The notes below the pieces were generated by a model. It worked only from the letters and a program-made list of their open reading frames with translations, was not told the DNA's origin and searched no databases. From Caldilineaceae bacterium (GTDB lineage: Bacteria > Chloroflexota > Anaerolineae > Caldilineales > Caldilineaceae), in assembly GCA_020634755.1 (NCBI GenBank), contig JACKBC010000006.1, forward strand, positions 62,001 through 126,000: 64,000 nucleotides of DNA, read 5' to 3'. A program made the position numbers and the translations under genes. Of this stretch, positions 1 to 8,561 are shown in pieces; positions within the stretch are counted from its first letter, which is position 1; every line of letters begins with the position of its first letter.

Positions 1-2362
1 GCATCACATTGGCCGCGGTGACTACGCCCTGGTTGATAATGGCCAGCGTAAAGGTGACATCGGCGCCGGCGGCAATACCGGCAGCTTGCCCGGCGCCCAG
101 CGTTTTGACCAGCGCCAGATCAAATGGACAGTAGAGTGCAAAGTCAATATCTGTCCGATTTTCGGGGTTGCCAAGCAGCAAGATTTGCGTACGTTCGCCG
201 CTGGTAATGGGTGGGGTTGTTTTATCATTAGAGAAAAGATAGTTCTCCAAGGCGCCACCGGGGCTGAAGTTGCTGGGGGCAATTTCCACAATGTACTGTT
301 GATCGCCCACGACGGCGGGGAATTGATAAAAGCCTGGCGCGCCGCCGGTATCATCCATCGTGGTTGTGGAGCCGACCAGCTCACCGCTATCAATTTGATT
401 GTTGTTATTTTCATCATGGTAGAGATGGATCAGCACGCCATTGATGCCCGGCTCTCCAGCATCTTGCACGCCGTCGCCATTCCAATCATGCCATACAAAA
501 TCCCCAATGGACGATTTGCCGGGTATGGGGTCAATTGGGACAGAAACGTGGCTTTGGGCCGTACCGGAAATACCGCCGTTCATGGTGGCGGTGTTGCAAG
601 CCGCGCCGGCATTCCCATGGCAATCCAGGGCGCTGCTGGTTTCCTGCAGCGCTGTAAAGTGCACCACCACTTGCATTGTGCTGCCGGGAGCCAGATCCCC
701 TAATGCAGCCGTCAGATCGCGCCAGTTGAGCTGGCCATCATCGCTTTTATCGTCCGGCGCCGGGTTGGCGCTGGCCACGCTGTCAAAGGAGAGATAGGCG
801 GCATCGTACGTATCGGTAAGGGGCAGCGTGGTGAGCACTTGATTGCTTGTATTCGTAATCACAATGGTGTAGACCAGCGGCATGCCCGGCTGAAATGGGC
901 CCGTGCTGGTCAGCCGCTTTTCCAGCTGTACATCGGGGCTGCCTGCGGCCAATCCGCTTGGATCTACAATCATGGCATCCAAGCCGGTATCGTCGCCCAA
1001 TTGTCCATCCGTCAGCGTGACCGTGCCTTTTAACACCGGTTTCATGACTGTAAAGCCATTTTCGGTCACCGGAATCTCAATCGTTTCTAGCGTGGCTGGG
1101 AAATCGTACCAGGCCGCAGTGGCGGGGTTCCCCGGTGTGGTGGGGCCAAATTTGCGGAAGTGCACCTGGCTCAAGTCGGCGTCTGTGTACCAATAATAGG
1201 CAACGGTGGCGCTCTGACCGGGCTCACTGCATTCGAGCGTGTATGTGACCATATCCAGTGGAAAATCAAAATTGCCATCAACCAGACCGCTGCCCTGTTC
1301 ACTGGTGGCTGTCAGCTCTTTCACATTTGCACAATCGCCGGTGGCGGCAATGGCAATGTGGCCTTGGCCATTGGCCGCCATAATTGAACCAACATTGGGC
1401 TGTTCATAGTCCGGTGTCCCATCTGCATTGGCGTCGCCGCCGTTGGGGCCGGTAATTTCATCGGCATTAGAGGCGCCGTCGCCATCCGCATCCTGAATGC
1501 CAAAGTTGCTTTCGCTGACAATTTCAAGCAGCGTTCGCCTGCGCGAGGAACCATCAGCCGGCGGATTGGGGATGGTTTCATCTAACACCTTTAATTCGTA
1601 TTCAAAGCCGGGCGTGTGCTGAAAGCCGCGAATCCCTTGGAACGTGGGCTGCCACGGTTCGTCCAAGCTGTGGCGAACCGCTAAGCAGGTGGTCGGAACG
1701 AGCCCCATACAGGGCACCCGGTAGGCGGCAACAAAGAGTGTCTTGACCTCACCATCGCTCACGCTGATTTGCGCGCTGTCTGCGGCCTCAAAAATGGTGG
1801 TTGTCCCCATGACGATAGCCGCCTTGGCCCAATTATTTGTGGCTACACAGTTCATGGGATTGAGCATCGCATCGAGCCCCACCGCCGCCTCAAATGAGGT
1901 GGTAATCAATACGGTTTGGCCCGCGGCTAGCGGCCCAATATTTTCCCAATAGAGATTGGCTGCGCCATTGGGCGCGCCATCGGCATGATCGGCTGGCAGT
2001 GACGCTGAAGTCAAATGCAAACAGCCATCCATATATTGATCGTGCAGCGAAACCGTGGCCAGCGTCATATCGCTCAAATTGGTCACTTCTATGTTAAAAG
2101 TCACGGTGTCGCCGCTCGCCACAAGATCGGCCGGGGATGTGCGCGTCTTTACGACGGCCAAGGTCGCCGGTGTGGTGGCTGCCGTGTTGATTTCGGCTGC
2201 ATAGGCCGGATACCCACTGGTTGCCCACAAGGCCGCGCTAAGCAAGAGGCAGAGCAGGAGTCTATGCAGCTTGTTCTGCAGCTTGTTGTGTAAAGGGCGA
2301 CAACAACACCAATAATCGGGTGGGCGTTTTAATGGATAAATGGGGAAAGAATCGCTCAACAT
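1..2362 (-). CDS. Secreted surface protein with DUF11-like and SdrD B-like domains (partial, C-terminus beyond window)
   Basis: An uninterrupted minus-strand frame runs from an ATG at 2362 to the window edge (787 residues seen, no stop), so the gene is 3'-truncated by the window. The start is chosen because AAGGAG lies 7-8 bases upstream. A long basic N-region (residues 1-33) and a hydrophobic stretch (about 34-48) with a probable cleavage site near residue 56 (YPAYAA) indicate export. Visible domains, in order: a DUF11-like beta domain (about 60-170); an Asp-rich calcium-binding-like stretch around 290-310 (DADGDGASNADE); a choice-of-anchor-like segment near 345-410; a second DUF11-like domain (about 480-600); an SdrD/Cna B-like domain near 620-720 (GDFVWHDWNGDGVQDAGEPG); and the start of a third DUF11-like domain (from about 745). 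The likely role is a cell-surface or secreted structural or adhesive protein. No enzymatic motif is seen. Domain names come from pattern recognition, not a search. Confidence 0.85.
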   Translation of the reverse strand, partial: MLSDSFPIYPLKRPPDYWCCCRPLHNKLQNKLHRLLLCLLLSAALWATSGYPAYAAEINTAATTPATLAVVKTRTSPADLVASGDTVTFNIEVTNLSDMTLATVSLHDQYMDGCLHLTSASLPADHADGAPNGAANLYWENIGPLAAGQTVLITTSFEAAVGLDAMLNPMNCVATNNWAKAAIVMGTTTIFEAADSAQISVSDGEVKTLFVAAYRVPCMGLVPTTCLAVRHSLDEPWQPTFQGIRGFQHTPGFEYELKVLDETIPNPPADGSSRRRTLLEIVSESNFGIQDADGDGASNADEITGPNGGDANADGTPDYEQPNVGSIMAANGQGHIAIAATGDCANVKELTATSEQGSGLVDGNFDFPLDMVTYTLECSEPGQSATVAYYWYTDADLSQVHFRKFGPTTPGNPATAAWYDFPATLETIEIPVTENGFTVMKPVLKGTVTLTDGQLGDDTGLDAMIVDPSGLAAGSPDVQLEKRLTSTGPFQPGMPLVYTIVITNTSNQVLTTLPLTDTYDAAYLSFDSVASANPAPDDKSDDGQLNWRDLTAALGDLAPGSTMQVVVHFTALQETSSALDCHGNAGAACNTATMNGGISGTAQSHVSVPIDPIPGKSSIGDFVWHDWNGDGVQDAGEPGINGVLIHLYHDENNNNQIDSGELVGSTTTMDDTGGAPGFYQFPAVVGDQQYIVEIAPSNFSPGGALENYLFSNDKTTPPITSGERTQILLLGNPENRTDIDFALYCPFDLALVKTLGAGQAAGIAAGADVTFTLAIINQGVVTAANVM

Positions 2363-2424
2363 AATATTCTCCTTTTTTGCCGCTACTCGAATTCATGCCT
2401 GGATTGGGCGTCTCATTGAATATC

Positions 2425-2504
2425 AGTAGATCGCAATTGCAAGAGATAAAGACGGATTCACCAAACGAGACCACCGCCTATCTCGCCAACACCGTTGCGG
2501 TGTC
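2425..2504 (-). repeat. Family C inverted-repeat element, copy C1
   Basis: An 80-bp copy in minus orientation, 63 bp upstream of the surface-protein ATG. Its ends in minus orientation are GACACCGCAACGG and GCGATCTACT. It is flanked on both sides by the exact 9-bp direct repeat TTGAATATC (2416-2424 and 2505-2513), as expected for a target-site duplication. This is the best boundary evidence for the family. Confidence 0.85.
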
Positions 2505-2789
2505 TTGAATATCGACACAGACATTACCTTTACATATATCTTACCCAACAAAAGTAGGAGATGGTATCCCCCATTAGTACTATATACCTAGCCAAAAACG
2601 TGCGTCATATCCATGGCCATAAGCTCCGTTGGCATTCTGTGATGACGAGCGTTGTCACGGTAGTCTGCGTAGTATTCCTGTTGCGTAGTATTCCTGTGAG
2701 GTAGGTTTCTCTGTGGTATAATGTTGCGGATAAGCCATTATCTACCCTAAAGTTGCAGTATTTACCCTCAAGTTCATGAAAGAAAAATT
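2505..2789. other. Intergenic region before the RraA-family gene
   Basis: About 285 bp without a gene. It holds an exact 16-bp tandem direct repeat, TGCGTAGTATTCCTGT (2666-2681 and 2682-2697), then the extended -10 box listed separately. Just before the gene two similar stretches occur (TTATCTACCCTAAAGTT and TATTTACCCTCAAGTT). No further coding region is supported. Confidence 0.6.
2714..2722 (+). promoter_or_regulatory. Extended -10 promoter for the RraA-family gene
   Basis: TGGTATAAT at 2714-2722 is a perfect TATAAT (2717-2722) with the extended TGn motif. No good -35 hexamer is seen at 17 bp, which is tolerated with an extended -10. It lies 68 bp upstream of the start codon at 2790 and faces that gene. 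Confidence 0.5.
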
Positions 2790-3515
2790 ATGTCTACACA
2801 CCGACCCCACGCTATTAGCGCAGCGGCGTTTGCCAAATTGCGCGCGGTTTCTACAGCCACTTTAACGTCCCAACTTCTCAAGCGCGGTCTGCGCAATACC
2901 TTTATGCAAGGTGTCTATCCGCTGCGGCCCGATCTGCGCATGGTGGGCTATGCGTTTACCCTGCGCTATATTCCGGCCCGCGCTGACCTGGCCGATCAAC
3001 AGTACGATAACACCAAAAATGTACAGCGGCTGGCCGTGGAAGCCGTGGGGCCCGATGACGTGCTGGTCATTGACGCCCGCAGTGATATTGGTGCAGCTTC
3101 TTTTGGCCACATTATCGGCACGCGCATTATGATGCGCGGTGCGGCTGGCCTTGTTACCGATGGCGCGCTGCGCGATACGCCTTCATTTCGCGAGATGGAC
3201 TTTCCCGTATATATCCGAGCGCCACACGCCACCACCTCTTTTGTCATCCATCACCCAGTGGAACTCAACGCGCCCATTGGCTGTGCCGGTGTGGCCGTTA
3301 TCCCCGGCGATATTATTGTGGGCGATGGCGAGGGCATCTGCGTGGTGCCGGCCCAAATGGCCGAAGAAGTGGCTGCGGACGCGTACGAGCAGGAGATACG
3401 CGAAGAATTCTTTCATCACAAAGTGATCAACGGCGCCTCCATTCTGGGCGTCTATCCTCCCAATCCAGAGACATTGGCCGAATTTGAAGAGTGGCGCAAA
3501 GAGATGGGAAAGTAG
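2790..3515 (+). CDS. RraA family protein (HMG aldolase / RraA-like)
   Basis: A 241-residue protein of the RraA / 4-hydroxy-4-methyl-2-oxoglutarate aldolase superfamily. The family signature GLVTDGALRD (the DGxxRD substrate and metal site) is present, followed by the late GDIIVGDGEGICVVP strand motif. Family members are either class II aldolases acting on pyruvate-derived hydroxy-acids or the RNase E regulator RraA. The N-terminal extension and the DGALRD motif fit the aldolase-like, catabolic branch better. The start at 2790 has only a weak purine-rich ribosome site (GAAAGAA). The gene is followed almost directly by a metallophosphoesterase, an amidohydrolase and a DUF362 gene, all on the same strand. 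The precise substrate cannot be read from the sequence. Confidence 0.85.
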   Translation: MSTHRPHAISAAAFAKLRAVSTATLTSQLLKRGLRNTFMQGVYPLRPDLRMVGYAFTLRYIPARADLADQQYDNTKNVQRLAVEAVGPDDVLVIDARSDIGAASFGHIIGTRIMMRGAAGLVTDGALRDTPSFREMDFPVYIRAPHATTSFVIHHPVELNAPIGCAGVAVIPGDIIVGDGEGICVVPAQMAEEVAADAYEQEIREEFFHHKVINGASILGVYPPNPETLAEFEEWRKEMGK

Positions 3516-3528
3516 AGGCGGCGTAGTG

Positions 3529-4269
3529 ATGAAAATTGCTCACATATCCGATTTACACATGCGCTACCATCTATATGGCTCGGCGGCAATTTCCACTCGG
3601 CTCAGCCGGCTCATGCCCGAACGCTTTGCCCAGGCAGTTGAACAGATAGCCGCTGAAGCGCCCGATCTACTCGTCTTGAGCGGTGATCTGCTCGACTATC
3701 CCATTGAAGATATGGAAAGCGCCAATCCCATGACCCCCGCGCTCGGGCTAGGCGATCTGCGTCTGATTGCAGAGATTTTAGAAGGAGTATCCTGTCCGCT
3801 GGCGTTGGTGCATGGCAATCACGATAACCGCCAATTGGTGCAGCAAGTTTTTGCCACCGCCTCCAACGATCAAGTTGTGGCGGGGCATCGTGTGCTCTGC
3901 TTTTGGGATGAAGAGGATGACGACAACGTGCCGCAACGGATCGGCGCCGAGCGCGCGCGCTTTAACGCGGCGCTGACCGACGCCACGCTGCCCCAAATTC
4001 ACGTGCAGCACTATGTGGTCTGGCCCGAATGCAACGAAGGCTATCCGCATACCTATGGCGATGGCGCGCAGCTGCGCCGGCAAATTGGGCAGAGCGGCGC
4101 CGTTAAGCTCGTGCTTAGTGGGCACTATCACGTGGGCGTGCCGCTCTTTGCCGAAGACGGCGTCTATTTCTGCACCGTGCGCGGCTTTACCGAAGCGCCC
4201 CATTATTACAATATGTATGAGATAAATGGCGACTGTGTGACCTGTGACTATCGCCAACTTGAGGTATAA
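3529..4269 (+). CDS. Metallophosphoesterase family protein
   Basis: A 246-residue calcineurin-like phosphoesterase. All metal-binding blocks are visible: ISDLHM (DxH) at residues 6-11, LSGDLLD (GD), VHGNHDN (GNHD) and SGHYHVG (GHxH). The frame could start upstream with a TTG at 3484 inside the previous gene. ATG 3529 (or GTG 3526) is preferred because MKIAHISDLHM is the usual N-terminus and the longer form would overlap the RraA-family gene by 32 bases. The gap after the RraA-family gene is 13 bases, so the two are probably co-transcribed. Substrate unknown. Family members include cyclic-nucleotide phosphodiesterases and general phosphatases. Confidence 0.85.
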   Translation: MKIAHISDLHMRYHLYGSAAISTRLSRLMPERFAQAVEQIAAEAPDLLVLSGDLLDYPIEDMESANPMTPALGLGDLRLIAEILEGVSCPLALVHGNHDNRQLVQQVFATASNDQVVAGHRVLCFWDEEDDDNVPQRIGAERARFNAALTDATLPQIHVQHYVVWPECNEGYPHTYGDGAQLRRQIGQSGAVKLVLSGHYHVGVPLFAEDGVYFCTVRGFTEAPHYYNMYEINGDCVTCDYRQLEV

Positions 4270-4312
4270 TCCATACTCGTAAACCCCCATTGCTTAGCAA
4301 AGGAGAAGAGCG

Positions 4313-5206
4313 ATGTTGCCAATTGTGGATACCCACCAACACCTGTGGGACCTGGATCTGTTTCATTTGCCTTGGGCGGCGTCGAGCCCCGTTTTGAACC
4401 GCAGCTATCGCACGGCTGACTATCTGGCGGCCACGGCTGGGCTAAATGTGGTCAAGGCGGTTTATATGGAAGTGGACGTGACGCCGGAGCAGCAGGCGGC
4501 GGAGGCCGAGTTTATTATTGATCTCTGCCAGCAAGCGGATGCTCCCACCGCCGGCGCCGTGATTTCGGGCCGGCCGGCTTCGGCTGAATTTGACGCATAT
4601 ATCCGTCGCTTTGCAGCAAGCCCATATGTCAAAGGCGTGCGTCAGGTGCTCCATGTGCCGGACACACCACCGCAATACTGTTTGGCGCCTGCTTTCGTCC
4701 AAGGCGTTCAGCTCTTGGGTGAATTGGGCTTGAGCTTTGACCTGTGCATGCGTCCGGCTGAACTGCTGGATGCGGCGGCGCTGGTTGAACAGTGTTCCGA
4801 CACACAGTTTATTCTGGACCATTGTGGAAACGCCGACCCCTATGTCATTAAAGGCGATGCGTCCGACGTTGACGCCGCCGATCCTTTCTTTCACACGGCT
4901 CAGCAGTGGCGAAATGGCATTGACCGTCTGGCCGGGTTTGGCAACGTGGTTTGCAAAATTTCTGGCATTGTGGCGCGCGCCAAGCCAGGATGGCAGCCGG
5001 CGGATTTGGCGCCCACCATCAATTACTGTCTGGATGCCTTTGGGCCGGATCGCGTAATCTTTGGGGGGGATTGGCCGGTGTGCACGCTGGGCGCGTCTTA
5101 TGCGGAATGGGCCACGGCGTTGCGCCAAGTGATCGCCAATCGGCCAGAGGCGGAACAGCGCAAGTTGCTGCACGACAATGCCGTGCGGCTTTACCAGCTG
5201 GATTGA
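4313..5206 (+). CDS. Amidohydrolase family protein (lactonase-like)
   Basis: A 297-residue TIM-barrel amidohydrolase of the Amidohydro_2 (PF04909-type) group, close in layout to L-fuconolactonase / L-rhamnono-lactonase proteins. The metal or active-site blocks are DTHQHLWD at residues 6-13 (HxH), FILDHCGN in the middle and FGGDWPVCTL near the C-terminus (Asp). A strong ribosome site (AAAGGAG) precedes ATG 4313. A TATAAT at 4265-4270 overlaps the end of the preceding gene and could give an extra internal promoter. Together with the RraA-family protein this may form a short sugar-acid or lactone breakdown route (inference). The exact lactone or hydrolysed bond is not determined. Confidence 0.85.
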   Translation: MLPIVDTHQHLWDLDLFHLPWAASSPVLNRSYRTADYLAATAGLNVVKAVYMEVDVTPEQQAAEAEFIIDLCQQADAPTAGAVISGRPASAEFDAYIRRFAASPYVKGVRQVLHVPDTPPQYCLAPAFVQGVQLLGELGLSFDLCMRPAELLDAAALVEQCSDTQFILDHCGNADPYVIKGDASDVDAADPFFHTAQQWRNGIDRLAGFGNVVCKISGIVARAKPGWQPADLAPTINYCLDAFGPDRVIFGGDWPVCTLGASYAEWATALRQVIANRPEAEQRKLLHDNAVRLYQLD

Positions 5207-5297
5207 CCAGAATGCCATATGCTTCAGGATGTGAAATCCAGGCGGCTGGAGTTTGTAATTGCGATTCAAGATCGCTGAAAGGGATACCTAATATATA

Positions 5298-6263
5298 ATG
5301 TCAAATCATACAAAACGCGCCAAAGTGGGGCTGGCCCGTCAGGGCAATCGGCGCGCCAATGTCTATCGCGCGCTCGATCTCGTGCGCGATGAGGTAACGC
5401 CGCGGGTGCGCAGCCAGGTCATGTTGAAACCCAATTTTCTGACCAGCAAAAATCAGCTTGCCTCCAGCCACGCCGACGCCATGCGCGGCGCCATCGATTT
5501 TCTGCTCTCTACGCCCAATCCGCCAGAGGAGATTGTCATTGCCGAAGGTGGCAACGAGGATCATTCGGGGCAAGCATTTGAGAATTTTGGCTATTTGGCC
5601 CTGGCCGATGAATTCCCCGTGCCCATTCGGCTGGTTGATCTCAACCAGGAAACCGCGTGGCAAGAGACGCCGATTATCTTGGCCGACCGCAGTGAAACCG
5701 TGGTGCGCATGCCCAAGACCGTGCTCGATTGCCCATGCACCATTTCAGTGGCCATTGCCAAAACGCACGATGTTTGTGTGGTGACCTTGGCGCTCAAGAA
5801 TATGATTATGGGCACGCTGCACAAGAAAGATCGGGTCAAAATGCATGGCTTTCAAAGTCATGCCGAACGCGTGCTGCCCGCCGAAGCCCAGACGCTCAAT
5901 ATCAACTTGATCCGGCTGGCGCGCTATCTGACGCCCGACATTGCCGTAATCGACGGCACGGATGGCTTGCAGGGCAACGGCCCCGGTGGCGAAGATGCTG
6001 TGGCCAATTTTGGCATTGCCGCCGCCGGCACAGATGTCTATGCCACCGACGCCGTCATGGCCAAAGCCATGGGCTTTGAACCTGCCGAACTGGGGCTGCT
6101 GCACTATGCCCAACAGCTTGGTCTGGGCGTAATCGACTTGGATCAGATTGATGTGTTGGAAACCAACATTGCCGACGTCATGCGCTCCTTTACGCCGCAT
6201 GAAAAGACGCCCCTCCAATTGCAGTGGCAGGATGTAAATGCCATGCACTATCTGGCGGCGTAG
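5298..6263 (+). CDS. DUF362 domain-containing protein
   Basis: A 321-residue protein of the DUF362 family. It shows the family features MLKPNF near residue 40, CTISVAIAKTHDVCVVTLALKNMIMGTLHKKDR in mid-sequence (the KTH...K(N)MIMG motif) and DGTDGLQGNGP near 215. The C-terminal ferredoxin-like Cys clusters found in some homologues are absent. Biochemical function is unknown for the family. The ribosome site AAAGGGA lies about 14 bases before ATG, slightly far. It is the last gene of the same-strand group that begins with the RraA-family gene. Confidence 0.85.
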   Translation: MSNHTKRAKVGLARQGNRRANVYRALDLVRDEVTPRVRSQVMLKPNFLTSKNQLASSHADAMRGAIDFLLSTPNPPEEIVIAEGGNEDHSGQAFENFGYLALADEFPVPIRLVDLNQETAWQETPIILADRSETVVRMPKTVLDCPCTISVAIAKTHDVCVVTLALKNMIMGTLHKKDRVKMHGFQSHAERVLPAEAQTLNINLIRLARYLTPDIAVIDGTDGLQGNGPGGEDAVANFGIAAAGTDVYATDAVMAKAMGFEPAELGLLHYAQQLGLGVIDLDQIDVLETNIADVMRSFTPHEKTPLQLQWQDVNAMHYLAA

Positions 6264-6276
6264 GATTTAGTACCTC

Positions 6277-6360
6277 ACGTTACGCAGCGACAGCCAGTTT
6301 GTTAGAGGGAAACAGGAACGTCGGCGAGCCAACTTTCCGCCAGGCTTGCGTAACATAAGT
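6277..6360. repeat. Family A element, copy A1 (upstream of thyA)
   Basis: Ends CGTTACGCA (6279-6287) and TGCGTAA (6347-6353) enclose about 60 bp. It lies in the 163-bp gap between the DUF362 gene and thyA. The interior contains GGCGAGCC, also seen in other copies. Confidence 0.55.
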
Positions 6361-6372
6361 TAGTAAAAGCGT

Positions 6373-6402
6373 GGAGGAATAGAGGAGTAACTCTATTCCT
6401 CC
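6373..6402 (+). promoter_or_regulatory. Perfect hairpin in the thyA leader
   Basis: GGAGGAATAGAG (6373-6384) and CTCTATTCCTCC (6391-6402) form a perfect 12-bp stem with a 6-base loop, ending 24 bp before the thyA ATG. The left arm could also act as a Shine-Dalgarno-like sequence sequestered in the stem. There is no T-run, so a simple terminator is unlikely. Confidence 0.6.
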
Positions 6403-6426
6403 GCTGTCTTTGCATAAGGGAACAGC

Positions 6427-7221
6427 ATGCAACAATATCTCGATCTCATGCAGCACGTCTTGGAGAATGGCTTCCGCAAAGAGGACCGGACGGGGACGGG
6501 AACGCTGAGCGTGTTTGGCCATCAAATGCGGTTTGATCTGGCGGATGGCTTTCCGCTGGTGACAACCAAAAAGATTCATCTAAAATCGGTGATTTATGAA
6601 TTGCTCTGGTTTTTGCGCGGCGACACCAATATTAAATATCTCAATGATCATGGCGTGACGATTTGGGACGAATGGGCTGACGCCAATGGCGAACTGGGGC
6701 CGATTTATGGCTATCAATGGCGCAGCTGGGCGACGCCCAACCATGAAACGGTGGATCAAATTGCGCAAGTGGTCCGCCAGATTCGCACGAATCCAGATTC
6801 GCGGCGGCTAATGGTTTCGGCCTGGAACGTGGCCGACATTGAACAAATGAAACTGCCGCCCTGTCACTGCCTATTTCAGTTCTATGTGGCCGATGGTCGC
6901 CTCTCTTGTCAGCTCTATCAGCGCAGCGCCGATATTTTCCTGGGCGTGCCGTTCAATATTGCGTCCTACGCGCTGCTCACCATGATGATGGCGCAGGTGT
7001 GCAATTTGCAACCGGGCGAATTCATCCACACGTTGGGCGATGCCCATCTCTATTTGAACCACCTGGCACAGGCACAAACGCAACTGGCGCGCAAACCCTA
7101 TCCCTTGCCCCACATGCGCCTCAACCCCGCCGTCCAATCGATCTTTGACTTCCAGTATGAAGATTTCACCCTGGAAAATTACCACTGTTACGCTCGCATT
7201 AAAGCGCCCATTGCGGTTTAA
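6427..7221 (+). CDS. thyA: Thymidylate synthase
   Basis: Converts dUMP and methylene-tetrahydrofolate to dTMP and dihydrofolate in the cytoplasm. The length, 264 residues, equals the Escherichia coli enzyme. The catalytic Cys is C146 in LPPCHCLFQF, the same number as in E. coli. The folate/dUMP-binding blocks FRKEDRTGTGTLSVFG, SRRLMVSAWN, QLYQRSADIFLGVPFNIASY and THTLGD-like IHTLGDAHLYLNH are intact. The ribosome site AAGGGA lies 7 bases before ATG. It stands as a single gene between two element-rich gaps. No dihydrofolate reductase gene follows it. Confidence 0.97.
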   Translation: MQQYLDLMQHVLENGFRKEDRTGTGTLSVFGHQMRFDLADGFPLVTTKKIHLKSVIYELLWFLRGDTNIKYLNDHGVTIWDEWADANGELGPIYGYQWRSWATPNHETVDQIAQVVRQIRTNPDSRRLMVSAWNVADIEQMKLPPCHCLFQFYVADGRLSCQLYQRSADIFLGVPFNIASYALLTMMMAQVCNLQPGEFIHTLGDAHLYLNHLAQAQTQLARKPYPLPHMRLNPAVQSIFDFQYEDFTLENYHCYARIKAPIAV

Positions 7222-7275
7222 AATTCTTTAACCGCTATTCGCAATACGTAACACCATTTATACAGAGTTATGCTG

Positions 7276-7281
7276 TATAAT
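7276..7281 (+). promoter_or_regulatory. Candidate -10 box ahead of galE leader
   Basis: TATAAT at 7276-7281, 10 bp upstream of element C2. No clear -35. If used, the transcript would carry elements C2 and A2 in a leader of about 250 bases before galE. Confidence 0.35.
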
Positions 7282-7291
7282 TTGCATACTC

Positions 7292-7374
7292 AGTACACCG
7301 CAACGGTGTTGGCGATCTAGGCGTTGGTCTCGATTGGTGAATCCGGCCCTATCTCCTGCTGTTGCGATCAACTG
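7292..7374 (+). repeat. Family C element, copy C2
   Basis: About 82 bp, from AGTACACCGCAACGG to TTGCGATCAACT, plus orientation, upstream of galE. The internal GGTCTCGATTGGTGAATCC block is intact. Confidence 0.8.
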
Positions 7375-7401
7375 ATTGTGTTCCTGTTGAACCTTATTAT
7401 T

Positions 7402-7485
7402 AGGACTTACGCAAGCCTCGAGTGAAATAGTGTCAAATATAGATGAATTTGCTCTTGGCAATCCACAGGCGCTGCGTAAGTCGTG
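7402..7485. repeat. Family A element, copy A2 with 6-bp flanking repeat
   Basis: Starts AGGACTTACGCAAGCC and ends CGCTGCGTAAGTCGTG. The hexamer ATTATT abuts both ends (7396-7401 and 7486-7491), as expected for a target duplication. It lies immediately upstream of galE. Confidence 0.75.
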
Positions 7486-7527
7486 ATTATTTTGATGTTG
7501 TACAGAATTATTTTGATGTTGTACAGA
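7486..7527 (+). repeat. 21-bp tandem direct repeat in galE leader
   Basis: Two exact head-to-tail 21-bp copies (7486-7506, 7507-7527), each containing TTTGATGTTGTACAGA. The second ends 11 bp before the galE ATG. Each unit carries the palindrome TGTACA. This could be a duplicated operator or replication slippage. Confidence 0.8.
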
Positions 7528-7538
7528 AGGAATTAACT

Positions 7539-8555
7539 ATGCGAGTTTTTGTAACGGGGGGCGCCGGTTATATTGGCAGCCACACATGTATTGAGCTATT
7601 GCAGGCAGGCTATGAGCTGACGGTCATCGATAATCTGAACAATAGCAAGCACGAGTCGTTGCGGCGGGTAGAAAAGCTAACCGGCAAAACGCTTGATTTC
7701 TACGAAACGGATCTTTTGGACACGGCGGGGTTAGCGGCGGCGTTTGAAGCCAATCCGCCTGCGGCTGTGATCCACTTTGCTGCGTATAAAGCGGTAGGTG
7801 AATCGGTGCAAAAGCCACTGGAGTACTATCAGAACAATGTGGCCGGCACCATTAATTTGCTGGACGTAATGCGGAAGCACGAGTGTAAAAATCTGGTTTA
7901 CAGCTCATCATGCACTGTGTATGGCGAGCCGCAGCAAACGCCCATTACCGAAGAACATCCTACTTCTGCCGCCGAAAGCCCATACGGCTGGACCAAGCTA
8001 ATGACCGAACAGATCATGAGCGATCTGTACAAGAGCGACTCAGCATGGAACCTGATTTTGCTGCGCTATTTCAATCCGGTGGGCGCCCATGCCAGTGGCG
8101 AAATAGGCGAAGACCCCAACGGTATTCCGAGCAACTTGATGCCATACATTACGCAGGTAGCCATTGGCCGGCTGAAGGAGCTGCGCGTCTTTGGCAACGA
8201 TTATCCCACAGCGGACGGCACCGGCGTGCGCGATTATATTCATGTGGTGGATCTGGCCGATGCTCACGTGCGCGCCGTGCAGAAGTTGGCCGATAACCCG
8301 GGCTTTGTGGCCTATAATCTGGGCACGGGCCGTGGCTATAGCGTGCTGGAGGTGATCACGGCTTTTGAACAGGCCACGGGTCAAAAAGTGCCGTACAAAA
8401 TTGTAGACCGTCGGCCGGGTGATGTATCTGCGGCCTATGCCGACCCGAGCAAAGCGGCCCGCGAACTGGCCTGGAAAGCGGAACACGATATTTTCGACAT
8501 CTGCCGAGATGGTTGGAATTGGCAGCAAAAGAACCCCAGTGGGTTTGTGGAGTAG
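7539..8555 (+). CDS. galE: UDP-glucose 4-epimerase
   Basis: Interconverts UDP-galactose and UDP-glucose (Leloir pathway and cell-envelope sugar supply). The protein has 338 residues, as in E. coli GalE. An N-terminal NAD-binding glycine motif, GGAGYIGSH, is at residues 7-15. The active-site YGWTK has Y149 and K153 at exactly the E. coli positions, preceded by SSSCTVYG. The frame extends 32 codons upstream, but those codons run through the tandem repeat and an element. ATG 7539, with AGAAGGAA before it, is the natural start. Nearby galactosidase-like GH4 genes at 24-27 kb could supply galactose, but they are not in the same operon. Confidence 0.96.
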   Translation: MRVFVTGGAGYIGSHTCIELLQAGYELTVIDNLNNSKHESLRRVEKLTGKTLDFYETDLLDTAGLAAAFEANPPAAVIHFAAYKAVGESVQKPLEYYQNNVAGTINLLDVMRKHECKNLVYSSSCTVYGEPQQTPITEEHPTSAAESPYGWTKLMTEQIMSDLYKSDSAWNLILLRYFNPVGAHASGEIGEDPNGIPSNLMPYITQVAIGRLKELRVFGNDYPTADGTGVRDYIHVVDLADAHVRAVQKLADNPGFVAYNLGTGRGYSVLEVITAFEQATGQKVPYKIVDRRPGDVSAAYADPSKAARELAWKAEHDIFDICRDGWNWQQKNPSGFVE

Positions 8556-8561
8556 AGGGGA

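Noticed and set aside
86..703. Plus-strand frame of 205 codons at the window start
   Set aside because: A shadow of the minus-strand surface-protein gene, whose translation has clear DUF11 and SdrD-like domains.
4442..5269. 275-codon minus-strand frame opposite the amidohydrolase gene
   Set aside because: A shadow frame in GC-rich coding DNA. The plus strand has the complete amidohydrolase motifs.
5287..5300. TATAAT just before the DUF362 start
   Set aside because: It overlaps the start codon itself, too close to be the -10 box of that gene.
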